Source: Thermoanaerobacterium sp. PSU-2 (GTDB taxonomy: Bacteria > Bacillota > Thermoanaerobacteria > Thermoanaerobacterales > Thermoanaerobacteraceae). Taken from it: a DNA stretch of 64,000 nt. The translations under genes and the position numbers were made by a program. The stretch covers positions 124,001-188,000 of the forward strand of contig NZ_MSQD01000001.1 in assembly GCF_002102475.1 (NCBI RefSeq), read 5' to 3'. Each line of letters begins with the position of its first letter. Positions within the stretch are counted from its first letter, which is position 1. Of the stretch, positions 46,672 through 55,348 are shown piece after piece. The notes below the pieces were generated by a model that had not been told where the DNA came from, ran no database searches, and saw nothing but the letters and a program-made list of their open reading frames with translations.

Positions 46672-47520
46672 TTATTTGCCTTTATCAAGTATTTCTCGGG
46701 TTTTAAGTATCTTGTCATTTCCTTTTATATAAAGTGATTTAACGTGAATCTTTATTTCAAGCACATTTAAAGATGTCATGTACTCTACGACACTTTTTAT
46801 CTTTTTTATAGCTCCTCTTAAAACGCTGTTTATAAGCGTACCATGCACCATTACAATCTCTATTTTTATTATTATTCCTTCTGTGTAGTTCTCTGTTATG
46901 ACTTTATTTATTTTATAAATGCCTTCAAATTTCTTCGCTTCATTTAATACAATAGAATTTATGACATTTTCAGAGATTGTGTATTTGCCAAGATAGCTGT
47001 AGTATGGCCTCACTACCGTCTTCTCAAAGTCTATCTCTTTTCGTCTAAATATCCTCAATGGATCTATAAAATACCCCGAAAAATGCTTTTTGACTTCAAA
47101 TGTCGGTACAGGTATTACATGCATACCTTCCTCATATCTTTTCTTTCTTGCAAGCTCTATCTCATCATGTGATAATATATCTTCTATATATATTCGCTCA
47201 GCAACAGGCGGTAGATTAAGCCTTTCAGCGATTTTGTCCACCATCTTGTCAGACGTTCCTATTATCAATATTTTATCTGGATTTATTTCTTCAATCGATT
47301 TTTTAACCTCTCTGGCGTGCTCATCATCTGTAAAAATGGCTCTTCTTATAGCTGACAATTTTGTCTTTTCTCTTTTGGCAGAAACCCCTGATATGATCCT
47401 GTTTTCACATATTAAAAGGCCATCATCTATGATGTACTTTATACCGTATTTCCCTGCAACAAACGACGCATGATGACTTTTGCCGCTTCCACTGGCTCCA
47501 ACAAAAGAATATACCTTCAA
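46672..47520 (-). CDS. P-loop/Asp23-domain fusion protein, unknown function
   Basis: A 282-aa protein with an N-terminal P-loop (GASGSGKSHHA, residues 8-18) and a C-terminal domain from about 193 (YTISENVINSIVLNEAK) with the Asp23/DUF322 pattern, found in small envelope-associated proteins. In between, DDEHAREVKKSIEEINPDKILIIGTS looks like a kinase-type nucleotide fold. TTG start behind GGAGGG. It has its own promoter: TTGCAA (47583-47588) and TATAAT (47561-47566), 16 bp apart. Role unknown. Confidence 0.78.
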   Translation of the reverse strand: MKVYSFVGASGSGKSHHASFVAGKYGIKYIIDDGLLICENRIISGVSAKREKTKLSAIRRAIFTDDEHAREVKKSIEEINPDKILIIGTSDKMVDKIAERLNLPPVAERIYIEDILSHDEIELARKKRYEEGMHVIPVPTFEVKKHFSGYFIDPLRIFRRKEIDFEKTVVRPYYSYLGKYTISENVINSIVLNEAKKFEGIYKINKVITENYTEGIIIKIEIVMVHGTLINSVLRGAIKKIKSVVEYMTSLNVLEIKIHVKSLYIKGNDKILKTREILDKGK

Positions 47521-47595
47521 TTGATACCCTCCATGATTAAAAATGATGACTATAGGTTATATTATACGGCAACAATTGTATTTTGCAATAAAAAT

Positions 47596-47739
47596 TTAAT
47601 TTTTCTTTTTTATGCTTAGTTTTACCAATGTCTGTAAAAATTTAATGGCAAATTCCATGTCTATATTGCTTTTAGAAAATGTTATTATAAACACTAAGAT
47701 GACTATGCTTACAGCTATGAAAGTCAACTGCATATCCAT
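47596..47739 (-). CDS. 47-aa membrane peptide under a LytTR-type site
   Basis: ATG at 47737-47739, preceded by AAGGTGGGGTGAAAAG. Residues 4-21 are a hydrophobic helix (LTFIAVSIVILVFIIT), then an amphipathic stretch DMEFAIKFLQTLVKL and the basic tail SIKKKN. No cysteine is present, so it is not a typical AgrD. It lies 150 bp after the sensor kinase gene, with its own promoter and a direct-repeat site like the one before the regulator gene. Length and charge pattern suit a signal or kinase-interacting peptide; unproven. Confidence 0.65.
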   Translation of the reverse strand: MDMQLTFIAVSIVILVFIITFSKSNIDMEFAIKFLQTLVKLSIKKKN

Positions 47740-47818
47740 CTTTTCACCCCACCTTCACATGAGTTATAATGGCCTCAATGAAAGTGAATCAAAATGTTTT
47801 GTTGTGCCATCACGTATG

Positions 47819-47886
47819 ATTATACAACTTTTATCGGTAAAAATGTGGACTTAGGAATCAAAATGTCATTTTAAGGAACGAAAAGA
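47819..47886 (-). promoter_or_regulatory. LytTR-type direct repeats and promoter of the 47-aa gene
   Basis: Plus-strand repeats GAATCAAAATG (from 47855) and GAACGAAAAGA (from 47876), period 21 bp. The -10 TATAAT is at 47819-47824 on the minus strand, 31 bp from the first repeat. No good -35 box, as expected of an activator-dependent promoter. Confidence 0.6.
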
Positions 47887-47889
47887 TTA

Positions 47890-48735
47890 TCATTCGTTTA
47901 TCTCATAAGACGGTATTAAGACAGTCACAGAAAAATATTCATCATCGATATTTATGTTTATATCCCCATCATATCTTTTAACAATATCCCTTACGATAGA
48001 TAGCCCATTGCCCCTTCCAGTGCCTTTCGTTGTAAAGCCATCACATAAGATGTTTTGTTTAACATAATCACTGACAGCCCAGGTATTTTTGACAACAAAG
48101 ATGTAGTCAACTGGATCTGAATTTAAAATTATCTCCATCTTTCTATCATTTTTTAGCCTTTCACATTCTTCTGTAGCATTATCTATCAAATTTCCCAAAA
48201 TAGAGCATACATCATTAACCACTTTCTGCCTGATCTTCAAATCAACCGTACAAATAAATCGAACTGATATATCCTTTTTTATCGCCTTGCTTATTTTAGA
48301 ATACAAGAGAAGATCTAATATGTCGTTTCCAGTATCAACTTTTATAAGGCTACTGCTTATGTCGTCAATGTAAGTCTTTAAAAATTCTTCAGCATCTTTG
48401 TACTTCATTTGTCTTATCAATTCATACAAAATCAGTATATTGTTCTTCAATTCATGTTTATTTTTTCTGTATAAATTATTTTGTTCTTCTACAAACTTGA
48501 GTTTAAAATCATTAATGATATTTTGGTACTCGTTTTTTCCATTTGTATATATCATCCTTATTATGGTAAAAACCAAAATATTTATGATGAAAATCGTAAA
48601 AAATAAAAACAATTTAAAGTCAGCCGGCATGAAATACCCTTGTTTATAGTAAATGCTGTTGCTTATCGTAATTATGACAAAAGTCATATACACAAAAAAC
48701 AGTGCAATTATCTTATTCAAACTTTTCCTTACCAT
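47890..48735 (-). CDS. GHKL sensor histidine kinase (AgrC-like, two membrane segments)
   Basis: A 281-aa kinase. Two hydrophobic segments (about 8-30 and 40-62) replace the six of true AgrC. The phosphoacceptor is in KHELKNNILILYEL (about 113), and the HATPase_c_5 domain has the N-box GNLIDNATEECERL and G-box GTGRGNGLSIV. It starts 16 bases after the regulator stop. With almost no extracellular part it probably senses something in the membrane. Confidence 0.9.
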   Translation of the reverse strand: MVRKSLNKIIALFFVYMTFVIITISNSIYYKQGYFMPADFKLFLFFTIFIINILVFTIIRMIYTNGKNEYQNIINDFKLKFVEEQNNLYRKNKHELKNNILILYELIRQMKYKDAEEFLKTYIDDISSSLIKVDTGNDILDLLLYSKISKAIKKDISVRFICTVDLKIRQKVVNDVCSILGNLIDNATEECERLKNDRKMEIILNSDPVDYIFVVKNTWAVSDYVKQNILCDGFTTKGTGRGNGLSIVRDIVKRYDGDININIDDEYFSVTVLIPSYEINE

Positions 48736-48751
48736 GTCATCACCACGAGAT

Positions 48752-49483
48752 CTAATTTGCTTTCATATCATCCGGCTGACTTAATATATCTTTCAATCTA
48801 TCTCTGAATTCACTGTATAATTTCTTTGTTAGATATGCCTTTTTATTTTTATCTCTAAAGCTTATTTCAAGTGATGTTCTACTTACAGATTTAATAGAAT
48901 AAACTTTATATAGATTTACTATATAAGATCTGCTGGTCTTAAAAAACACTTTTTTGTTGAGGAGTTTGTAGACATCGCTAAGAGAAGTGTTTGACATAAA
49001 ATCTTCAAACGCAGTGCAGAAAAAGGTTTTTTTCCTGTTAGCCTCAATAAAGTATATGTCATTTGTATTGACTAACCTCACGTCTTCACCGCATCTTACC
49101 TCTATTACAAAAGATGAATCGCTAAATTTTCTCTTTACCCTTTCAATAGTATTAATCAACCTGTTGTAATTTATAGGCTTTACAATATAGTCAGCAGCAT
49201 ATAGTTTTACAGCATCTTTTATATATTCATCATACGACGTTACGAATATGACCTCTGTATTTGGCAGCAAATCTCGAATATTTTTAACGACTTCTATTCC
49301 TGTCATTTGTGGCAGTTTTATATCCAATATGGCTAAGTCAGGTTTCACCTTTAGTATGGCATTTAATAAATCTCTTCCTTCGTTCGTGATGTATTCAACT
49401 TGAACATCGCTTATCTCCATGACCCTTTTGCTTATCTCTTTTCTAAGCGAATCTTCATCTTCAGCGATTATGGCTTTTAACAT
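48752..49483 (-). CDS. LytTR-family response regulator
   Basis: A 243-aa regulator. The receiver domain has DE at 9-10, phosphoacceptor Asp in LAILDIKLPQM (about 56) and Lys in YIVKPI. The LytTR DNA-binding domain spans about 135-235 (VRCGEDVRLVNTNDIYFIEA, KVFFKTSRSYIVNL). AAGGGATG precedes the ATG. LytTR proteins bind pairs of direct repeats one helical double turn apart, as seen upstream. Confidence 0.93.
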   Translation of the reverse strand: MLKAIIAEDEDSLRKEISKRVMEISDVQVEYITNEGRDLLNAILKVKPDLAILDIKLPQMTGIEVVKNIRDLLPNTEVIFVTSYDEYIKDAVKLYAADYIVKPINYNRLINTIERVKRKFSDSSFVIEVRCGEDVRLVNTNDIYFIEANRKKTFFCTAFEDFMSNTSLSDVYKLLNKKVFFKTSRSYIVNLYKVYSIKSVSRTSLEISFRDKNKKAYLTKKLYSEFRDRLKDILSQPDDMKAN

Positions 49484-49650
49484 AACATCACATCCCTTTA
49501 TGATTTTCCAACAATATAAATATTCGATATAAAAGAGAGAATTCCTTCAAAAAATGATAACCAATAGAAAAAAGAGAATAAGATGTCCTCATTCCCTTAT
49601 GCAGAAATGAAAATGCCTATTTAATTGTACATCTAATATGTTCTACACTA

Positions 49651-49718
49651 ATTATATAATAATTTTTAAAACTAAAATCGATTTAGAACGAAAATGACAA
49701 AATAAGGAACGAAAATGC
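49651..49718 (-). promoter_or_regulatory. LytTR-type direct repeats and promoter of the two-component operon
   Basis: Two exact plus-strand copies of GAACGAAAATG at 49687-49697 and 49708-49718, period 21 bp. The minus-strand -10 TATAAT is at 49651-49656, again 31 bp from the first repeat. The -35 region is poor. The interval 49484-49727 otherwise holds nothing coding. Confidence 0.7.
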
Positions 49719-49727
49719 AATATACCA

Positions 49728-50996
49728 TCAAACCAATGTATCGATTAAAAGTTTTACGTTTAGAGCAGTTATAATCACCGCTAAAATAATTAAAACAGCT
49801 TTACTGGCTTTGCCATTTGAATAATCGCCCATGACCTTCTTCGATGATGTCAGATAAATTTGAGTAAACACTGTAATCGGTAATTGTATGCTTAGTATCA
49901 TCTGAGAAAATATCAAAACTTGAAATGAGTCTTTAAATAAAAATATTACAATAATCGCTGCAAAAAGCGAGATAAAGATTCCTGTAAGCGTGTGTTTGTC
50001 TTTTATGTTGTAAGGTTCTTTAAAAATCCCAGCGTATATGGAACCACCTGCAATTCCAGATGTTACCGTTGACGAAAAACCTGAGAACAAAAGTGCTATT
50101 GCAAATACCAAAGATGCCTTCCCTCCAACAATAGGCTTCAAAAGCTCTCCTGCTTGCTCCAGCATGTCCACAGCAATGCCTTTAGTGTAAAATGCCGCAG
50201 CCGAAAGAAGTATCATAGCACTATTTATAGCCCAACCTATAATCATCGAAAACAATGTATCAAGAAATTCAAATTTAAGCTGCTTTTTGACAACCGATTC
50301 ATCCTGCAAGTTCCATTGGCGGCTTTGAATGATTTCCGAGTGGAGGAACAAATTGTGTGGCATTACGACAGCACCTAAAACGCTCATGATTACAACCATG
50401 GAACTATGAGGTATTGATGGATTTATCCAACTTATAGCTGCTGCTTTCCAATCTATCTTCACCATGTATACCTCAAACAAAAATGAAAGTCCTATAAGTG
50501 ACACAAACCCGATTATGATCTTTTCTAAGCGCTTGTAAGAATTTGTATAAAGCACTAAAGATATGACTAATAGCGCTAAAACCGCCCCGATTTTTACAGG
50601 TATATTGAAAAGCATCTTTAGAGCTATAGCCGTACCTAATAGTTCTGCTGTAGATGTAGATACTGATGCAGCAACAGCCGACAGCAGAATAAATTTCGAA
50701 AGCCTGCTGTCTATAAATATGGATGTAGCTTCAGACAAACAGTAGCCTGTGACGATTCCAAGGTGCGCTGCATTGTGCTGCAATATGATGAGCATTATTG
50801 TTGACAATGTTATAACCCACAGCAGCTTATACCCATATATTGAACCTGCAGAGACATTCGTGGCCCAATTCCCCGGATCTATAAAGCCTACCGTAACCAA
50901 TATCCCTGGTCCAACGTATTTCAGAAAATTGACGAAAGGGACGACACTTCTATCTTCCTTAAGAAAATCCCCAATGGTTTTTATAAATCTTTTCAT
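49728..50996 (-). CDS. Nramp-family divalent metal transporter
   Basis: A 422-aa membrane protein with about 11 helices. The metal-binding motif in helix 1 is GFIDPGNWATN (Asp-Pro-Gly) and helix 6 has VMPHNLFLHSEI. Likely imports Mn or Fe with protons. The ATG at 50996 follows GGAGG; the upstream in-frame start overlaps that site. Confidence 0.92.
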   Translation of the reverse strand: MKRFIKTIGDFLKEDRSVVPFVNFLKYVGPGILVTVGFIDPGNWATNVSAGSIYGYKLLWVITLSTIMLIILQHNAAHLGIVTGYCLSEATSIFIDSRLSKFILLSAVAASVSTSTAELLGTAIALKMLFNIPVKIGAVLALLVISLVLYTNSYKRLEKIIIGFVSLIGLSFLFEVYMVKIDWKAAAISWINPSIPHSSMVVIMSVLGAVVMPHNLFLHSEIIQSRQWNLQDESVVKKQLKFEFLDTLFSMIIGWAINSAMILLSAAAFYTKGIAVDMLEQAGELLKPIVGGKASLVFAIALLFSGFSSTVTSGIAGGSIYAGIFKEPYNIKDKHTLTGIFISLFAAIIVIFLFKDSFQVLIFSQMILSIQLPITVFTQIYLTSSKKVMGDYSNGKASKAVLIILAVIITALNVKLLIDTLV

Positions 50997-51040
50997 GTTT
51001 GCCTCCAAAGCAATACAAAAAAATAAATGGATTGTACCAT

Positions 51041-51700
51041 TTATTTTTCTTCGACTTTAGCTTTAAGCAGATTTTCTTCATTTATGCGATACGACAATGT
51101 CAATAAGCTATCGCTTAAATGCACATTTTCCAGTATCACGTCATCGGGAACCTTTAAATCTATAGGAGAAAAGTTCCATATAGCTTTTATGCCTGCTTTC
51201 ACCAATCTATCGGCCATAATCTGCGAATTATCTTTTGGTATGCAAAGTATGGCAATGTCTATCTTATTTTTAGACAAAAAATCCTCTAATGTCTCCACAT
51301 CCATTATCTCTATATCTCTTATTTTAAGTCCAAACAATCTTGGATTGACATCAAAAATTCCCTTTAAGCTAAATCCAGTTCTCTCAAAATTTGTGTAGTT
51401 TGCTATGGCCTGTCCAAGATTACCTGCACCAATGATAATAGTGCTGTATGTCTTATCTAAGCCTAAAATCTTTGTCAGAGTATTGTAAAGCTCTTCTACG
51501 TTGTAACCATAACCTTGCTGTCCAAATCCGCCGTAATTATTGAGGTCCTGCCTTATCTGCGAGGCAGTCACGCCCATCCTTTCGCTTAACTCTCTGGATG
51601 AAATCCTTTTTACATCATTTTTCAATAATTCTTCTAAATATCTATGGTATCTCGGCAATCTCCTTATTACAGGCATTGGCACTATTGTTTTTTTTGTCAT
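51041..51700 (-). CDS. rex: Redox-sensing transcriptional repressor Rex
   Basis: A 219-aa repressor that senses the NADH/NAD ratio. N-terminal winged helix (RRLPRYHRYLEEL, SSRELSERMGVTASQIRQDL), Rossmann motif IIGAGNLGQAI and the C-terminal domain-swap helix are present. In fermentative Clostridia Rex controls alcohol and hydrogen metabolism genes. GGGGTG precedes the ATG. Confidence 0.97.
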   Translation of the reverse strand: MTKKTIVPMPVIRRLPRYHRYLEELLKNDVKRISSRELSERMGVTASQIRQDLNNYGGFGQQGYGYNVEELYNTLTKILGLDKTYSTIIIGAGNLGQAIANYTNFERTGFSLKGIFDVNPRLFGLKIRDIEIMDVETLEDFLSKNKIDIAILCIPKDNSQIMADRLVKAGIKAIWNFSPIDLKVPDDVILENVHLSDSLLTLSYRINEENLLKAKVEEK

Positions 51701-51779
51701 AAAATCACCCCAGACAAAATCCTAATAAAGAAATTATATTACATTGTAAATAATATGTCAACCTGGAAATATCTATTTT

Positions 51780-52505
51780 TTACTGAGCAGGTTCCCACTT
51801 GTTGTAATCGCTGTTCATTATCACTATGTCAACTCTCCTGTTAAGCTGCCTATTTTTATCGCTGTCGTTTGGCACTATTGGACGATACTCACCATACCCT
51901 ACAGCCGAAATTTTTGCCGGATCCATCTTTACGTCATTCACCAAAATCTCAACCACATTTGTGGCTCTTATGACAGAAAGCTCCCAGTTTGAATGAAATT
52001 GATTATTGTTTATGGGCACATTATCTGTATATCCCTCGACGCGGATGTAATTGGGCATCGATTTTAATATGTTTCCTATTTTTATCAATGTCTCTTTCTG
52101 CTCAGGTTTGACATCTGCTGAACCAGTATCAAATAGCAATGTATCATTTAGGCTTATGACAAAACCTCTCTCGTCCACCTTGTAAGTCACCATGTTTTGA
52201 AGGTTGTACTGCTTTATAAGCTTGTCGAGCTGTGATGCAATCGAATTGTCGTTAGTGCCATTTGTACCTGTAGTCTTAATGCTGTCAAGTATGCTGTTTC
52301 CACTTTGTTGACCTATGACGTAATTCGTCCCATCAAAAGTTTTACCAAGTGATGCAGCAATTTGCTGAAATTTCTGAGAATTAACCGTACTTATAGTATA
52401 AAGCACGATAAAAAATATCATAAGCAGCGTTATCATGTCAGAATAAGTAAGCAACCATCTTTCGCTGTTTTCCTTTTTCCCTTCATCTTCTTCATGCCTT
52501 ATCAT
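51780..52505 (-). CDS. motB: Flagellar motor stator MotB
   Basis: A 241-aa stator protein. One membrane helix contains the proton-carrying Asp in WLLTYSDMITLLMIFF, and the OmpA peptidoglycan-binding domain is at the C-terminus (RVEGYTDNVPI, NRQLNRRVDIVI). The ATG at 52505 follows AAAGGTG. It overlaps motA by 14 bases. Confidence 0.95.
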   Translation of the reverse strand: MIRHEEDEGKKENSERWLLTYSDMITLLMIFFIVLYTISTVNSQKFQQIAASLGKTFDGTNYVIGQQSGNSILDSIKTTGTNGTNDNSIASQLDKLIKQYNLQNMVTYKVDERGFVISLNDTLLFDTGSADVKPEQKETLIKIGNILKSMPNYIRVEGYTDNVPINNNQFHSNWELSVIRATNVVEILVNDVKMDPAKISAVGYGEYRPIVPNDSDKNRQLNRRVDIVIMNSDYNKWEPAQ

Positions 52506-53310
52506 CAGCAATTTCACCTTTCACACTTTGTTCTTTTGCTTTAGCAACTGATTCCCTTTCAACTACAAATGTCAGCAACTTCTTCTCCACGATCTTAGGA
52601 TTCTCACCAGCCTGCAGTGAAAGGCTGCCTTCTAAGATTATCTCCTTTTCCGTCTTTTTGATCTGCGCTTTGTTCTTAAGCTTATTGCCTATAGGCAGCC
52701 ATACAAGGTTAGCCATACTTACACCATAAAGTGTAGCTATAAAAGCAACAGCTATTGAAGGCCCCAACTTATCTGGTTCACTGAGATTTCCCAAGACGTG
52801 AACAAGTCCCATAACCGTACCTATGATACCCATGGTTGGGGAATATCCTCCAGCAGCTTCAAAGATGCTGGCTTCTCTTTTAAGCTCTTTATCTTCTATG
52901 TATATCCTATTTTCCATAGTAGTCCTTATAAGCTCAATATCCGCACCATCTATGACAAGCTCAATGCAGTCTTTTAAAATAGGATCGTAGTTTTTAATTT
53001 CATCTGACTGCAACTCCTGTTCAAGGCTTAAAAGTCCTTCGCTTCTGGCTTTTTGAGCGAGATACACAAAATACCTGATTATATCACCGTATTTGTTGCC
53101 TTCCTCTTTAAAAGCCTTCCCAATCAATTTCGGAAGTTTCAACATATCTTTCATCGAAAAAGAGGTCATAGTAGCGCCTATCGTTCCACCTAAAACTATA
53201 AGTGCTGCCGATACACCTATTAAAGATGCAACGCTTCCACCCTCCATGACAAATGCTAAGATGAGAGAGCCAAACCCTAACAAAATCCCTAATAACGTCG
53301 AAAAATCCAT
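52492..53310 (-). CDS. motA: Flagellar motor stator MotA
   Basis: A 272-aa four-helix stator protein: TLLGILLGFGSLILAFVMEGG at the start and APTMGIIGTVMGLVHVL-type helix 3 (SPTMGIIGTVMGL). Proton channel with MotB. The ATG at 53310 lies seven bases after GAGGTG. No other flagellar gene is in the window. Confidence 0.95.
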   Translation of the reverse strand: MDFSTLLGILLGFGSLILAFVMEGGSVASLIGVSAALIVLGGTIGATMTSFSMKDMLKLPKLIGKAFKEEGNKYGDIIRYFVYLAQKARSEGLLSLEQELQSDEIKNYDPILKDCIELVIDGADIELIRTTMENRIYIEDKELKREASIFEAAGGYSPTMGIIGTVMGLVHVLGNLSEPDKLGPSIAVAFIATLYGVSMANLVWLPIGNKLKNKAQIKKTEKEIILEGSLSLQAGENPKIVEKKLLTFVVERESVAKAKEQSVKGEIADDKA

Positions 53311-53436
53311 ACACATTCACCTCGTTAATTTTGACATATATAATATCGGCAACAAAACCATAAAAATTAAATATCAATTGCACTTTAAATAGGACATAAT
53401 CTTTGATATATTATATTATAACAGGAGGAGTATTAA

Positions 53437-55329
53437 ATGGCTATAATATCAGCAAATAACGTAAATTTATCATACGGAATAAATAGCATATTAGAAAATA
53501 TATCTTTCATTGTAAATGAAGGAGATAAAATAGGTGTTGTAGGAGATAATGGAGCTGGAAAATCGACTCTATTTAAGCTTATAGTAAAAGATCTTCAGCC
53601 TGACATCGGAAACATATCGATGCCACTAATAAGCGTAGGATATCTTGAGCAAAACGCCTATATAATAAGCAACAAGTCTATTTACGATGAAGTCAAGACA
53701 GTCTTTCAAGACATTGAAAATCTTGAAAATGAAATAAAGAAGCTGGAAAAATTGATAGCAGATACAAAAGATGAATCTAAATTATATAAGCTTCTTGACG
53801 AATATTCAAAGTTGACAGATGAATACAACAAAAAAGAGGGTTATTCGGTTGACAGCAAAGTGCGAGGCGTGCTTATAGGATTAGGCTTTAGCCAAGAAGA
53901 ATTTGATAAACCTGTTTCTACCTTAAGCGGTGGCCAAAAGACAAGGCTTATGCTGGCAAAGGCTCTTTTAAAAGATCCTGACCTTCTTCTTTTAGACGAG
54001 CCTACAAATCATCTTGATATACCTTCCATAGAGTGGCTTGAGCAGTATTTGAGATTTTTTAGAGGAACTGTAATGGTCATATCACATGACAGATTTTTTC
54101 TCGACAGAATCGTAACTCGAATATTTGAGATAGAAAATAAGACATTGAAATCCTACGATGGAAATTACACAGAGTACGTAAAGAAAAAGAATGAAGAAAT
54201 AAGCATAATGATGAAGGCTTATGAAGAACAGCAAAAGGAAATCAAGAGAATACAGGAAATGATAATGATACAGAAAAATCGCCGCCGCGAAAAATCAGTA
54301 AAAATGGCTGAAAGCAAGCAAAAACTTCTGGACAAGATGGAGAAAATAGATAAGCCTTCTATAAACAATGAAACAATTAAGCTTTCGTTTGATTTTATAG
54401 AAAAAAGCGGAAATGATGTTTTAAAGGTATCTGACCTCTCATTGTCTTTCGATAAACCTGTATTTCACAATATAAGCTTTGAAGTCTACAAAGGAGATAG
54501 AATAGCTATCTTAGGGCCTAATGGCGTAGGAAAAACTTCTCTCCTTAAAACCATCGTAGGCGAGATTGCAAATTACGAAGGAAGCATAAGCTTAGGCACA
54601 AATGTATCGATAGGCTATTATCAACAGGAGTTTTCAAATCTAAACGATGAGAAAACAATAATCGACGAAATATGGGATGAAAATCCTTATCTGACTCAAA
54701 CAGAAGTAAGGACTATGCTGGGCTCTTTTTTGTTCAGCGGCGATGATGTGTTTAAACAAATAGGCAAGTTAAGTGGCGGGGAAAAAGCAAGAGTTTCCCT
54801 TTTAAAGCTTATCCTTTCAAAAGCCAACTTTCTACTTTTAGACGAGCCTACAAACCATCTCGACCTGAAGTCAAAGGAAGTGCTGGAAAAGGCATTGTTA
54901 GATTTTGGTGGCACACTTCTATTCGTGTCACACGACAGGTACTTTATAGACAAAATAGCCACAAAAGTATTGGAAATGTCCAGCGATTCTATTAAGGAAT
55001 ACTATGGGAATTATTCGTACTACGTAGAAAAAAGAAATGAAAATAATACAAAAGAAGACGAAGAGGAAAAAAAGACAAAGACACAGCTTAAGAACGAAAA
55101 AATGCGAGAAAAGCTAAAGCAGAAAGAAGCCAAAAAGCAAAGGGAATACATGGCACGAATAGAAAACGAGATAATAGAAACTGAAGACGCCATAAAAGAA
55201 CTGGAAGAAAAAATGTGCAATCCCGATATATACAAAACTGGAGAAATCGTCGACACACAGTCAAAATACAATATGTTAAAAGAAAAATTAGAAAAACTGT
55301 ATGAAGAATGGGAAATTTTAAGCGGGTAA
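53437..55329 (+). CDS. ABC-F family ATPase (Uup/YdiF-like)
   Basis: A 630-aa cytoplasmic protein with two ABC domains: Walker A GDNGAGKST (about 37) and GPNGVGKTS (about 363); signatures LSGGQKTRLML and LSGGEKARVSL. The linker between the domains is helical and charged, and a coiled-coil C-terminal domain follows (about 555-630). ABC-F proteins act on ribosomes or as antibiotic-resistance factors; this long form is closest to Uup/YdiF housekeeping types. Monocistronic. Confidence 0.92.
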   Translation: MAIISANNVNLSYGINSILENISFIVNEGDKIGVVGDNGAGKSTLFKLIVKDLQPDIGNISMPLISVGYLEQNAYIISNKSIYDEVKTVFQDIENLENEIKKLEKLIADTKDESKLYKLLDEYSKLTDEYNKKEGYSVDSKVRGVLIGLGFSQEEFDKPVSTLSGGQKTRLMLAKALLKDPDLLLLDEPTNHLDIPSIEWLEQYLRFFRGTVMVISHDRFFLDRIVTRIFEIENKTLKSYDGNYTEYVKKKNEEISIMMKAYEEQQKEIKRIQEMIMIQKNRRREKSVKMAESKQKLLDKMEKIDKPSINNETIKLSFDFIEKSGNDVLKVSDLSLSFDKPVFHNISFEVYKGDRIAILGPNGVGKTSLLKTIVGEIANYEGSISLGTNVSIGYYQQEFSNLNDEKTIIDEIWDENPYLTQTEVRTMLGSFLFSGDDVFKQIGKLSGGEKARVSLLKLILSKANFLLLDEPTNHLDLKSKEVLEKALLDFGGTLLFVSHDRYFIDKIATKVLEMSSDSIKEYYGNYSYYVEKRNENNTKEDEEEKKTKTQLKNEKMREKLKQKEAKKQREYMARIENEIIETEDAIKELEEKMCNPDIYKTGEIVDTQSKYNMLKEKLEKLYEEWEILSG

Positions 55330-55348
55330 ATTATACCCGCTTTAATAT
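55320..55348. terminator. Bidirectional terminator after the ABC-F gene
   Basis: AGCGGGTA and TACCCGCT, with the stop codon in the stem and TTTAATATT after it; shared by the converging dehydrogenase gene. Confidence 0.8.

Noticed and set aside
47596-47739. Reading the 47-aa peptide as a true AgrD
   Set aside because: No cysteine or serine in a ring-forming position, no AgrB gene nearby, and the kinase has two, not six, membrane segments.
47612-47854. An 80-codon plus-strand frame opposite the 47-aa gene
   Set aside because: It reads through the promoter and operator sequences of the minus-strand gene, has no ribosome-binding site, and its composition is not protein-like.
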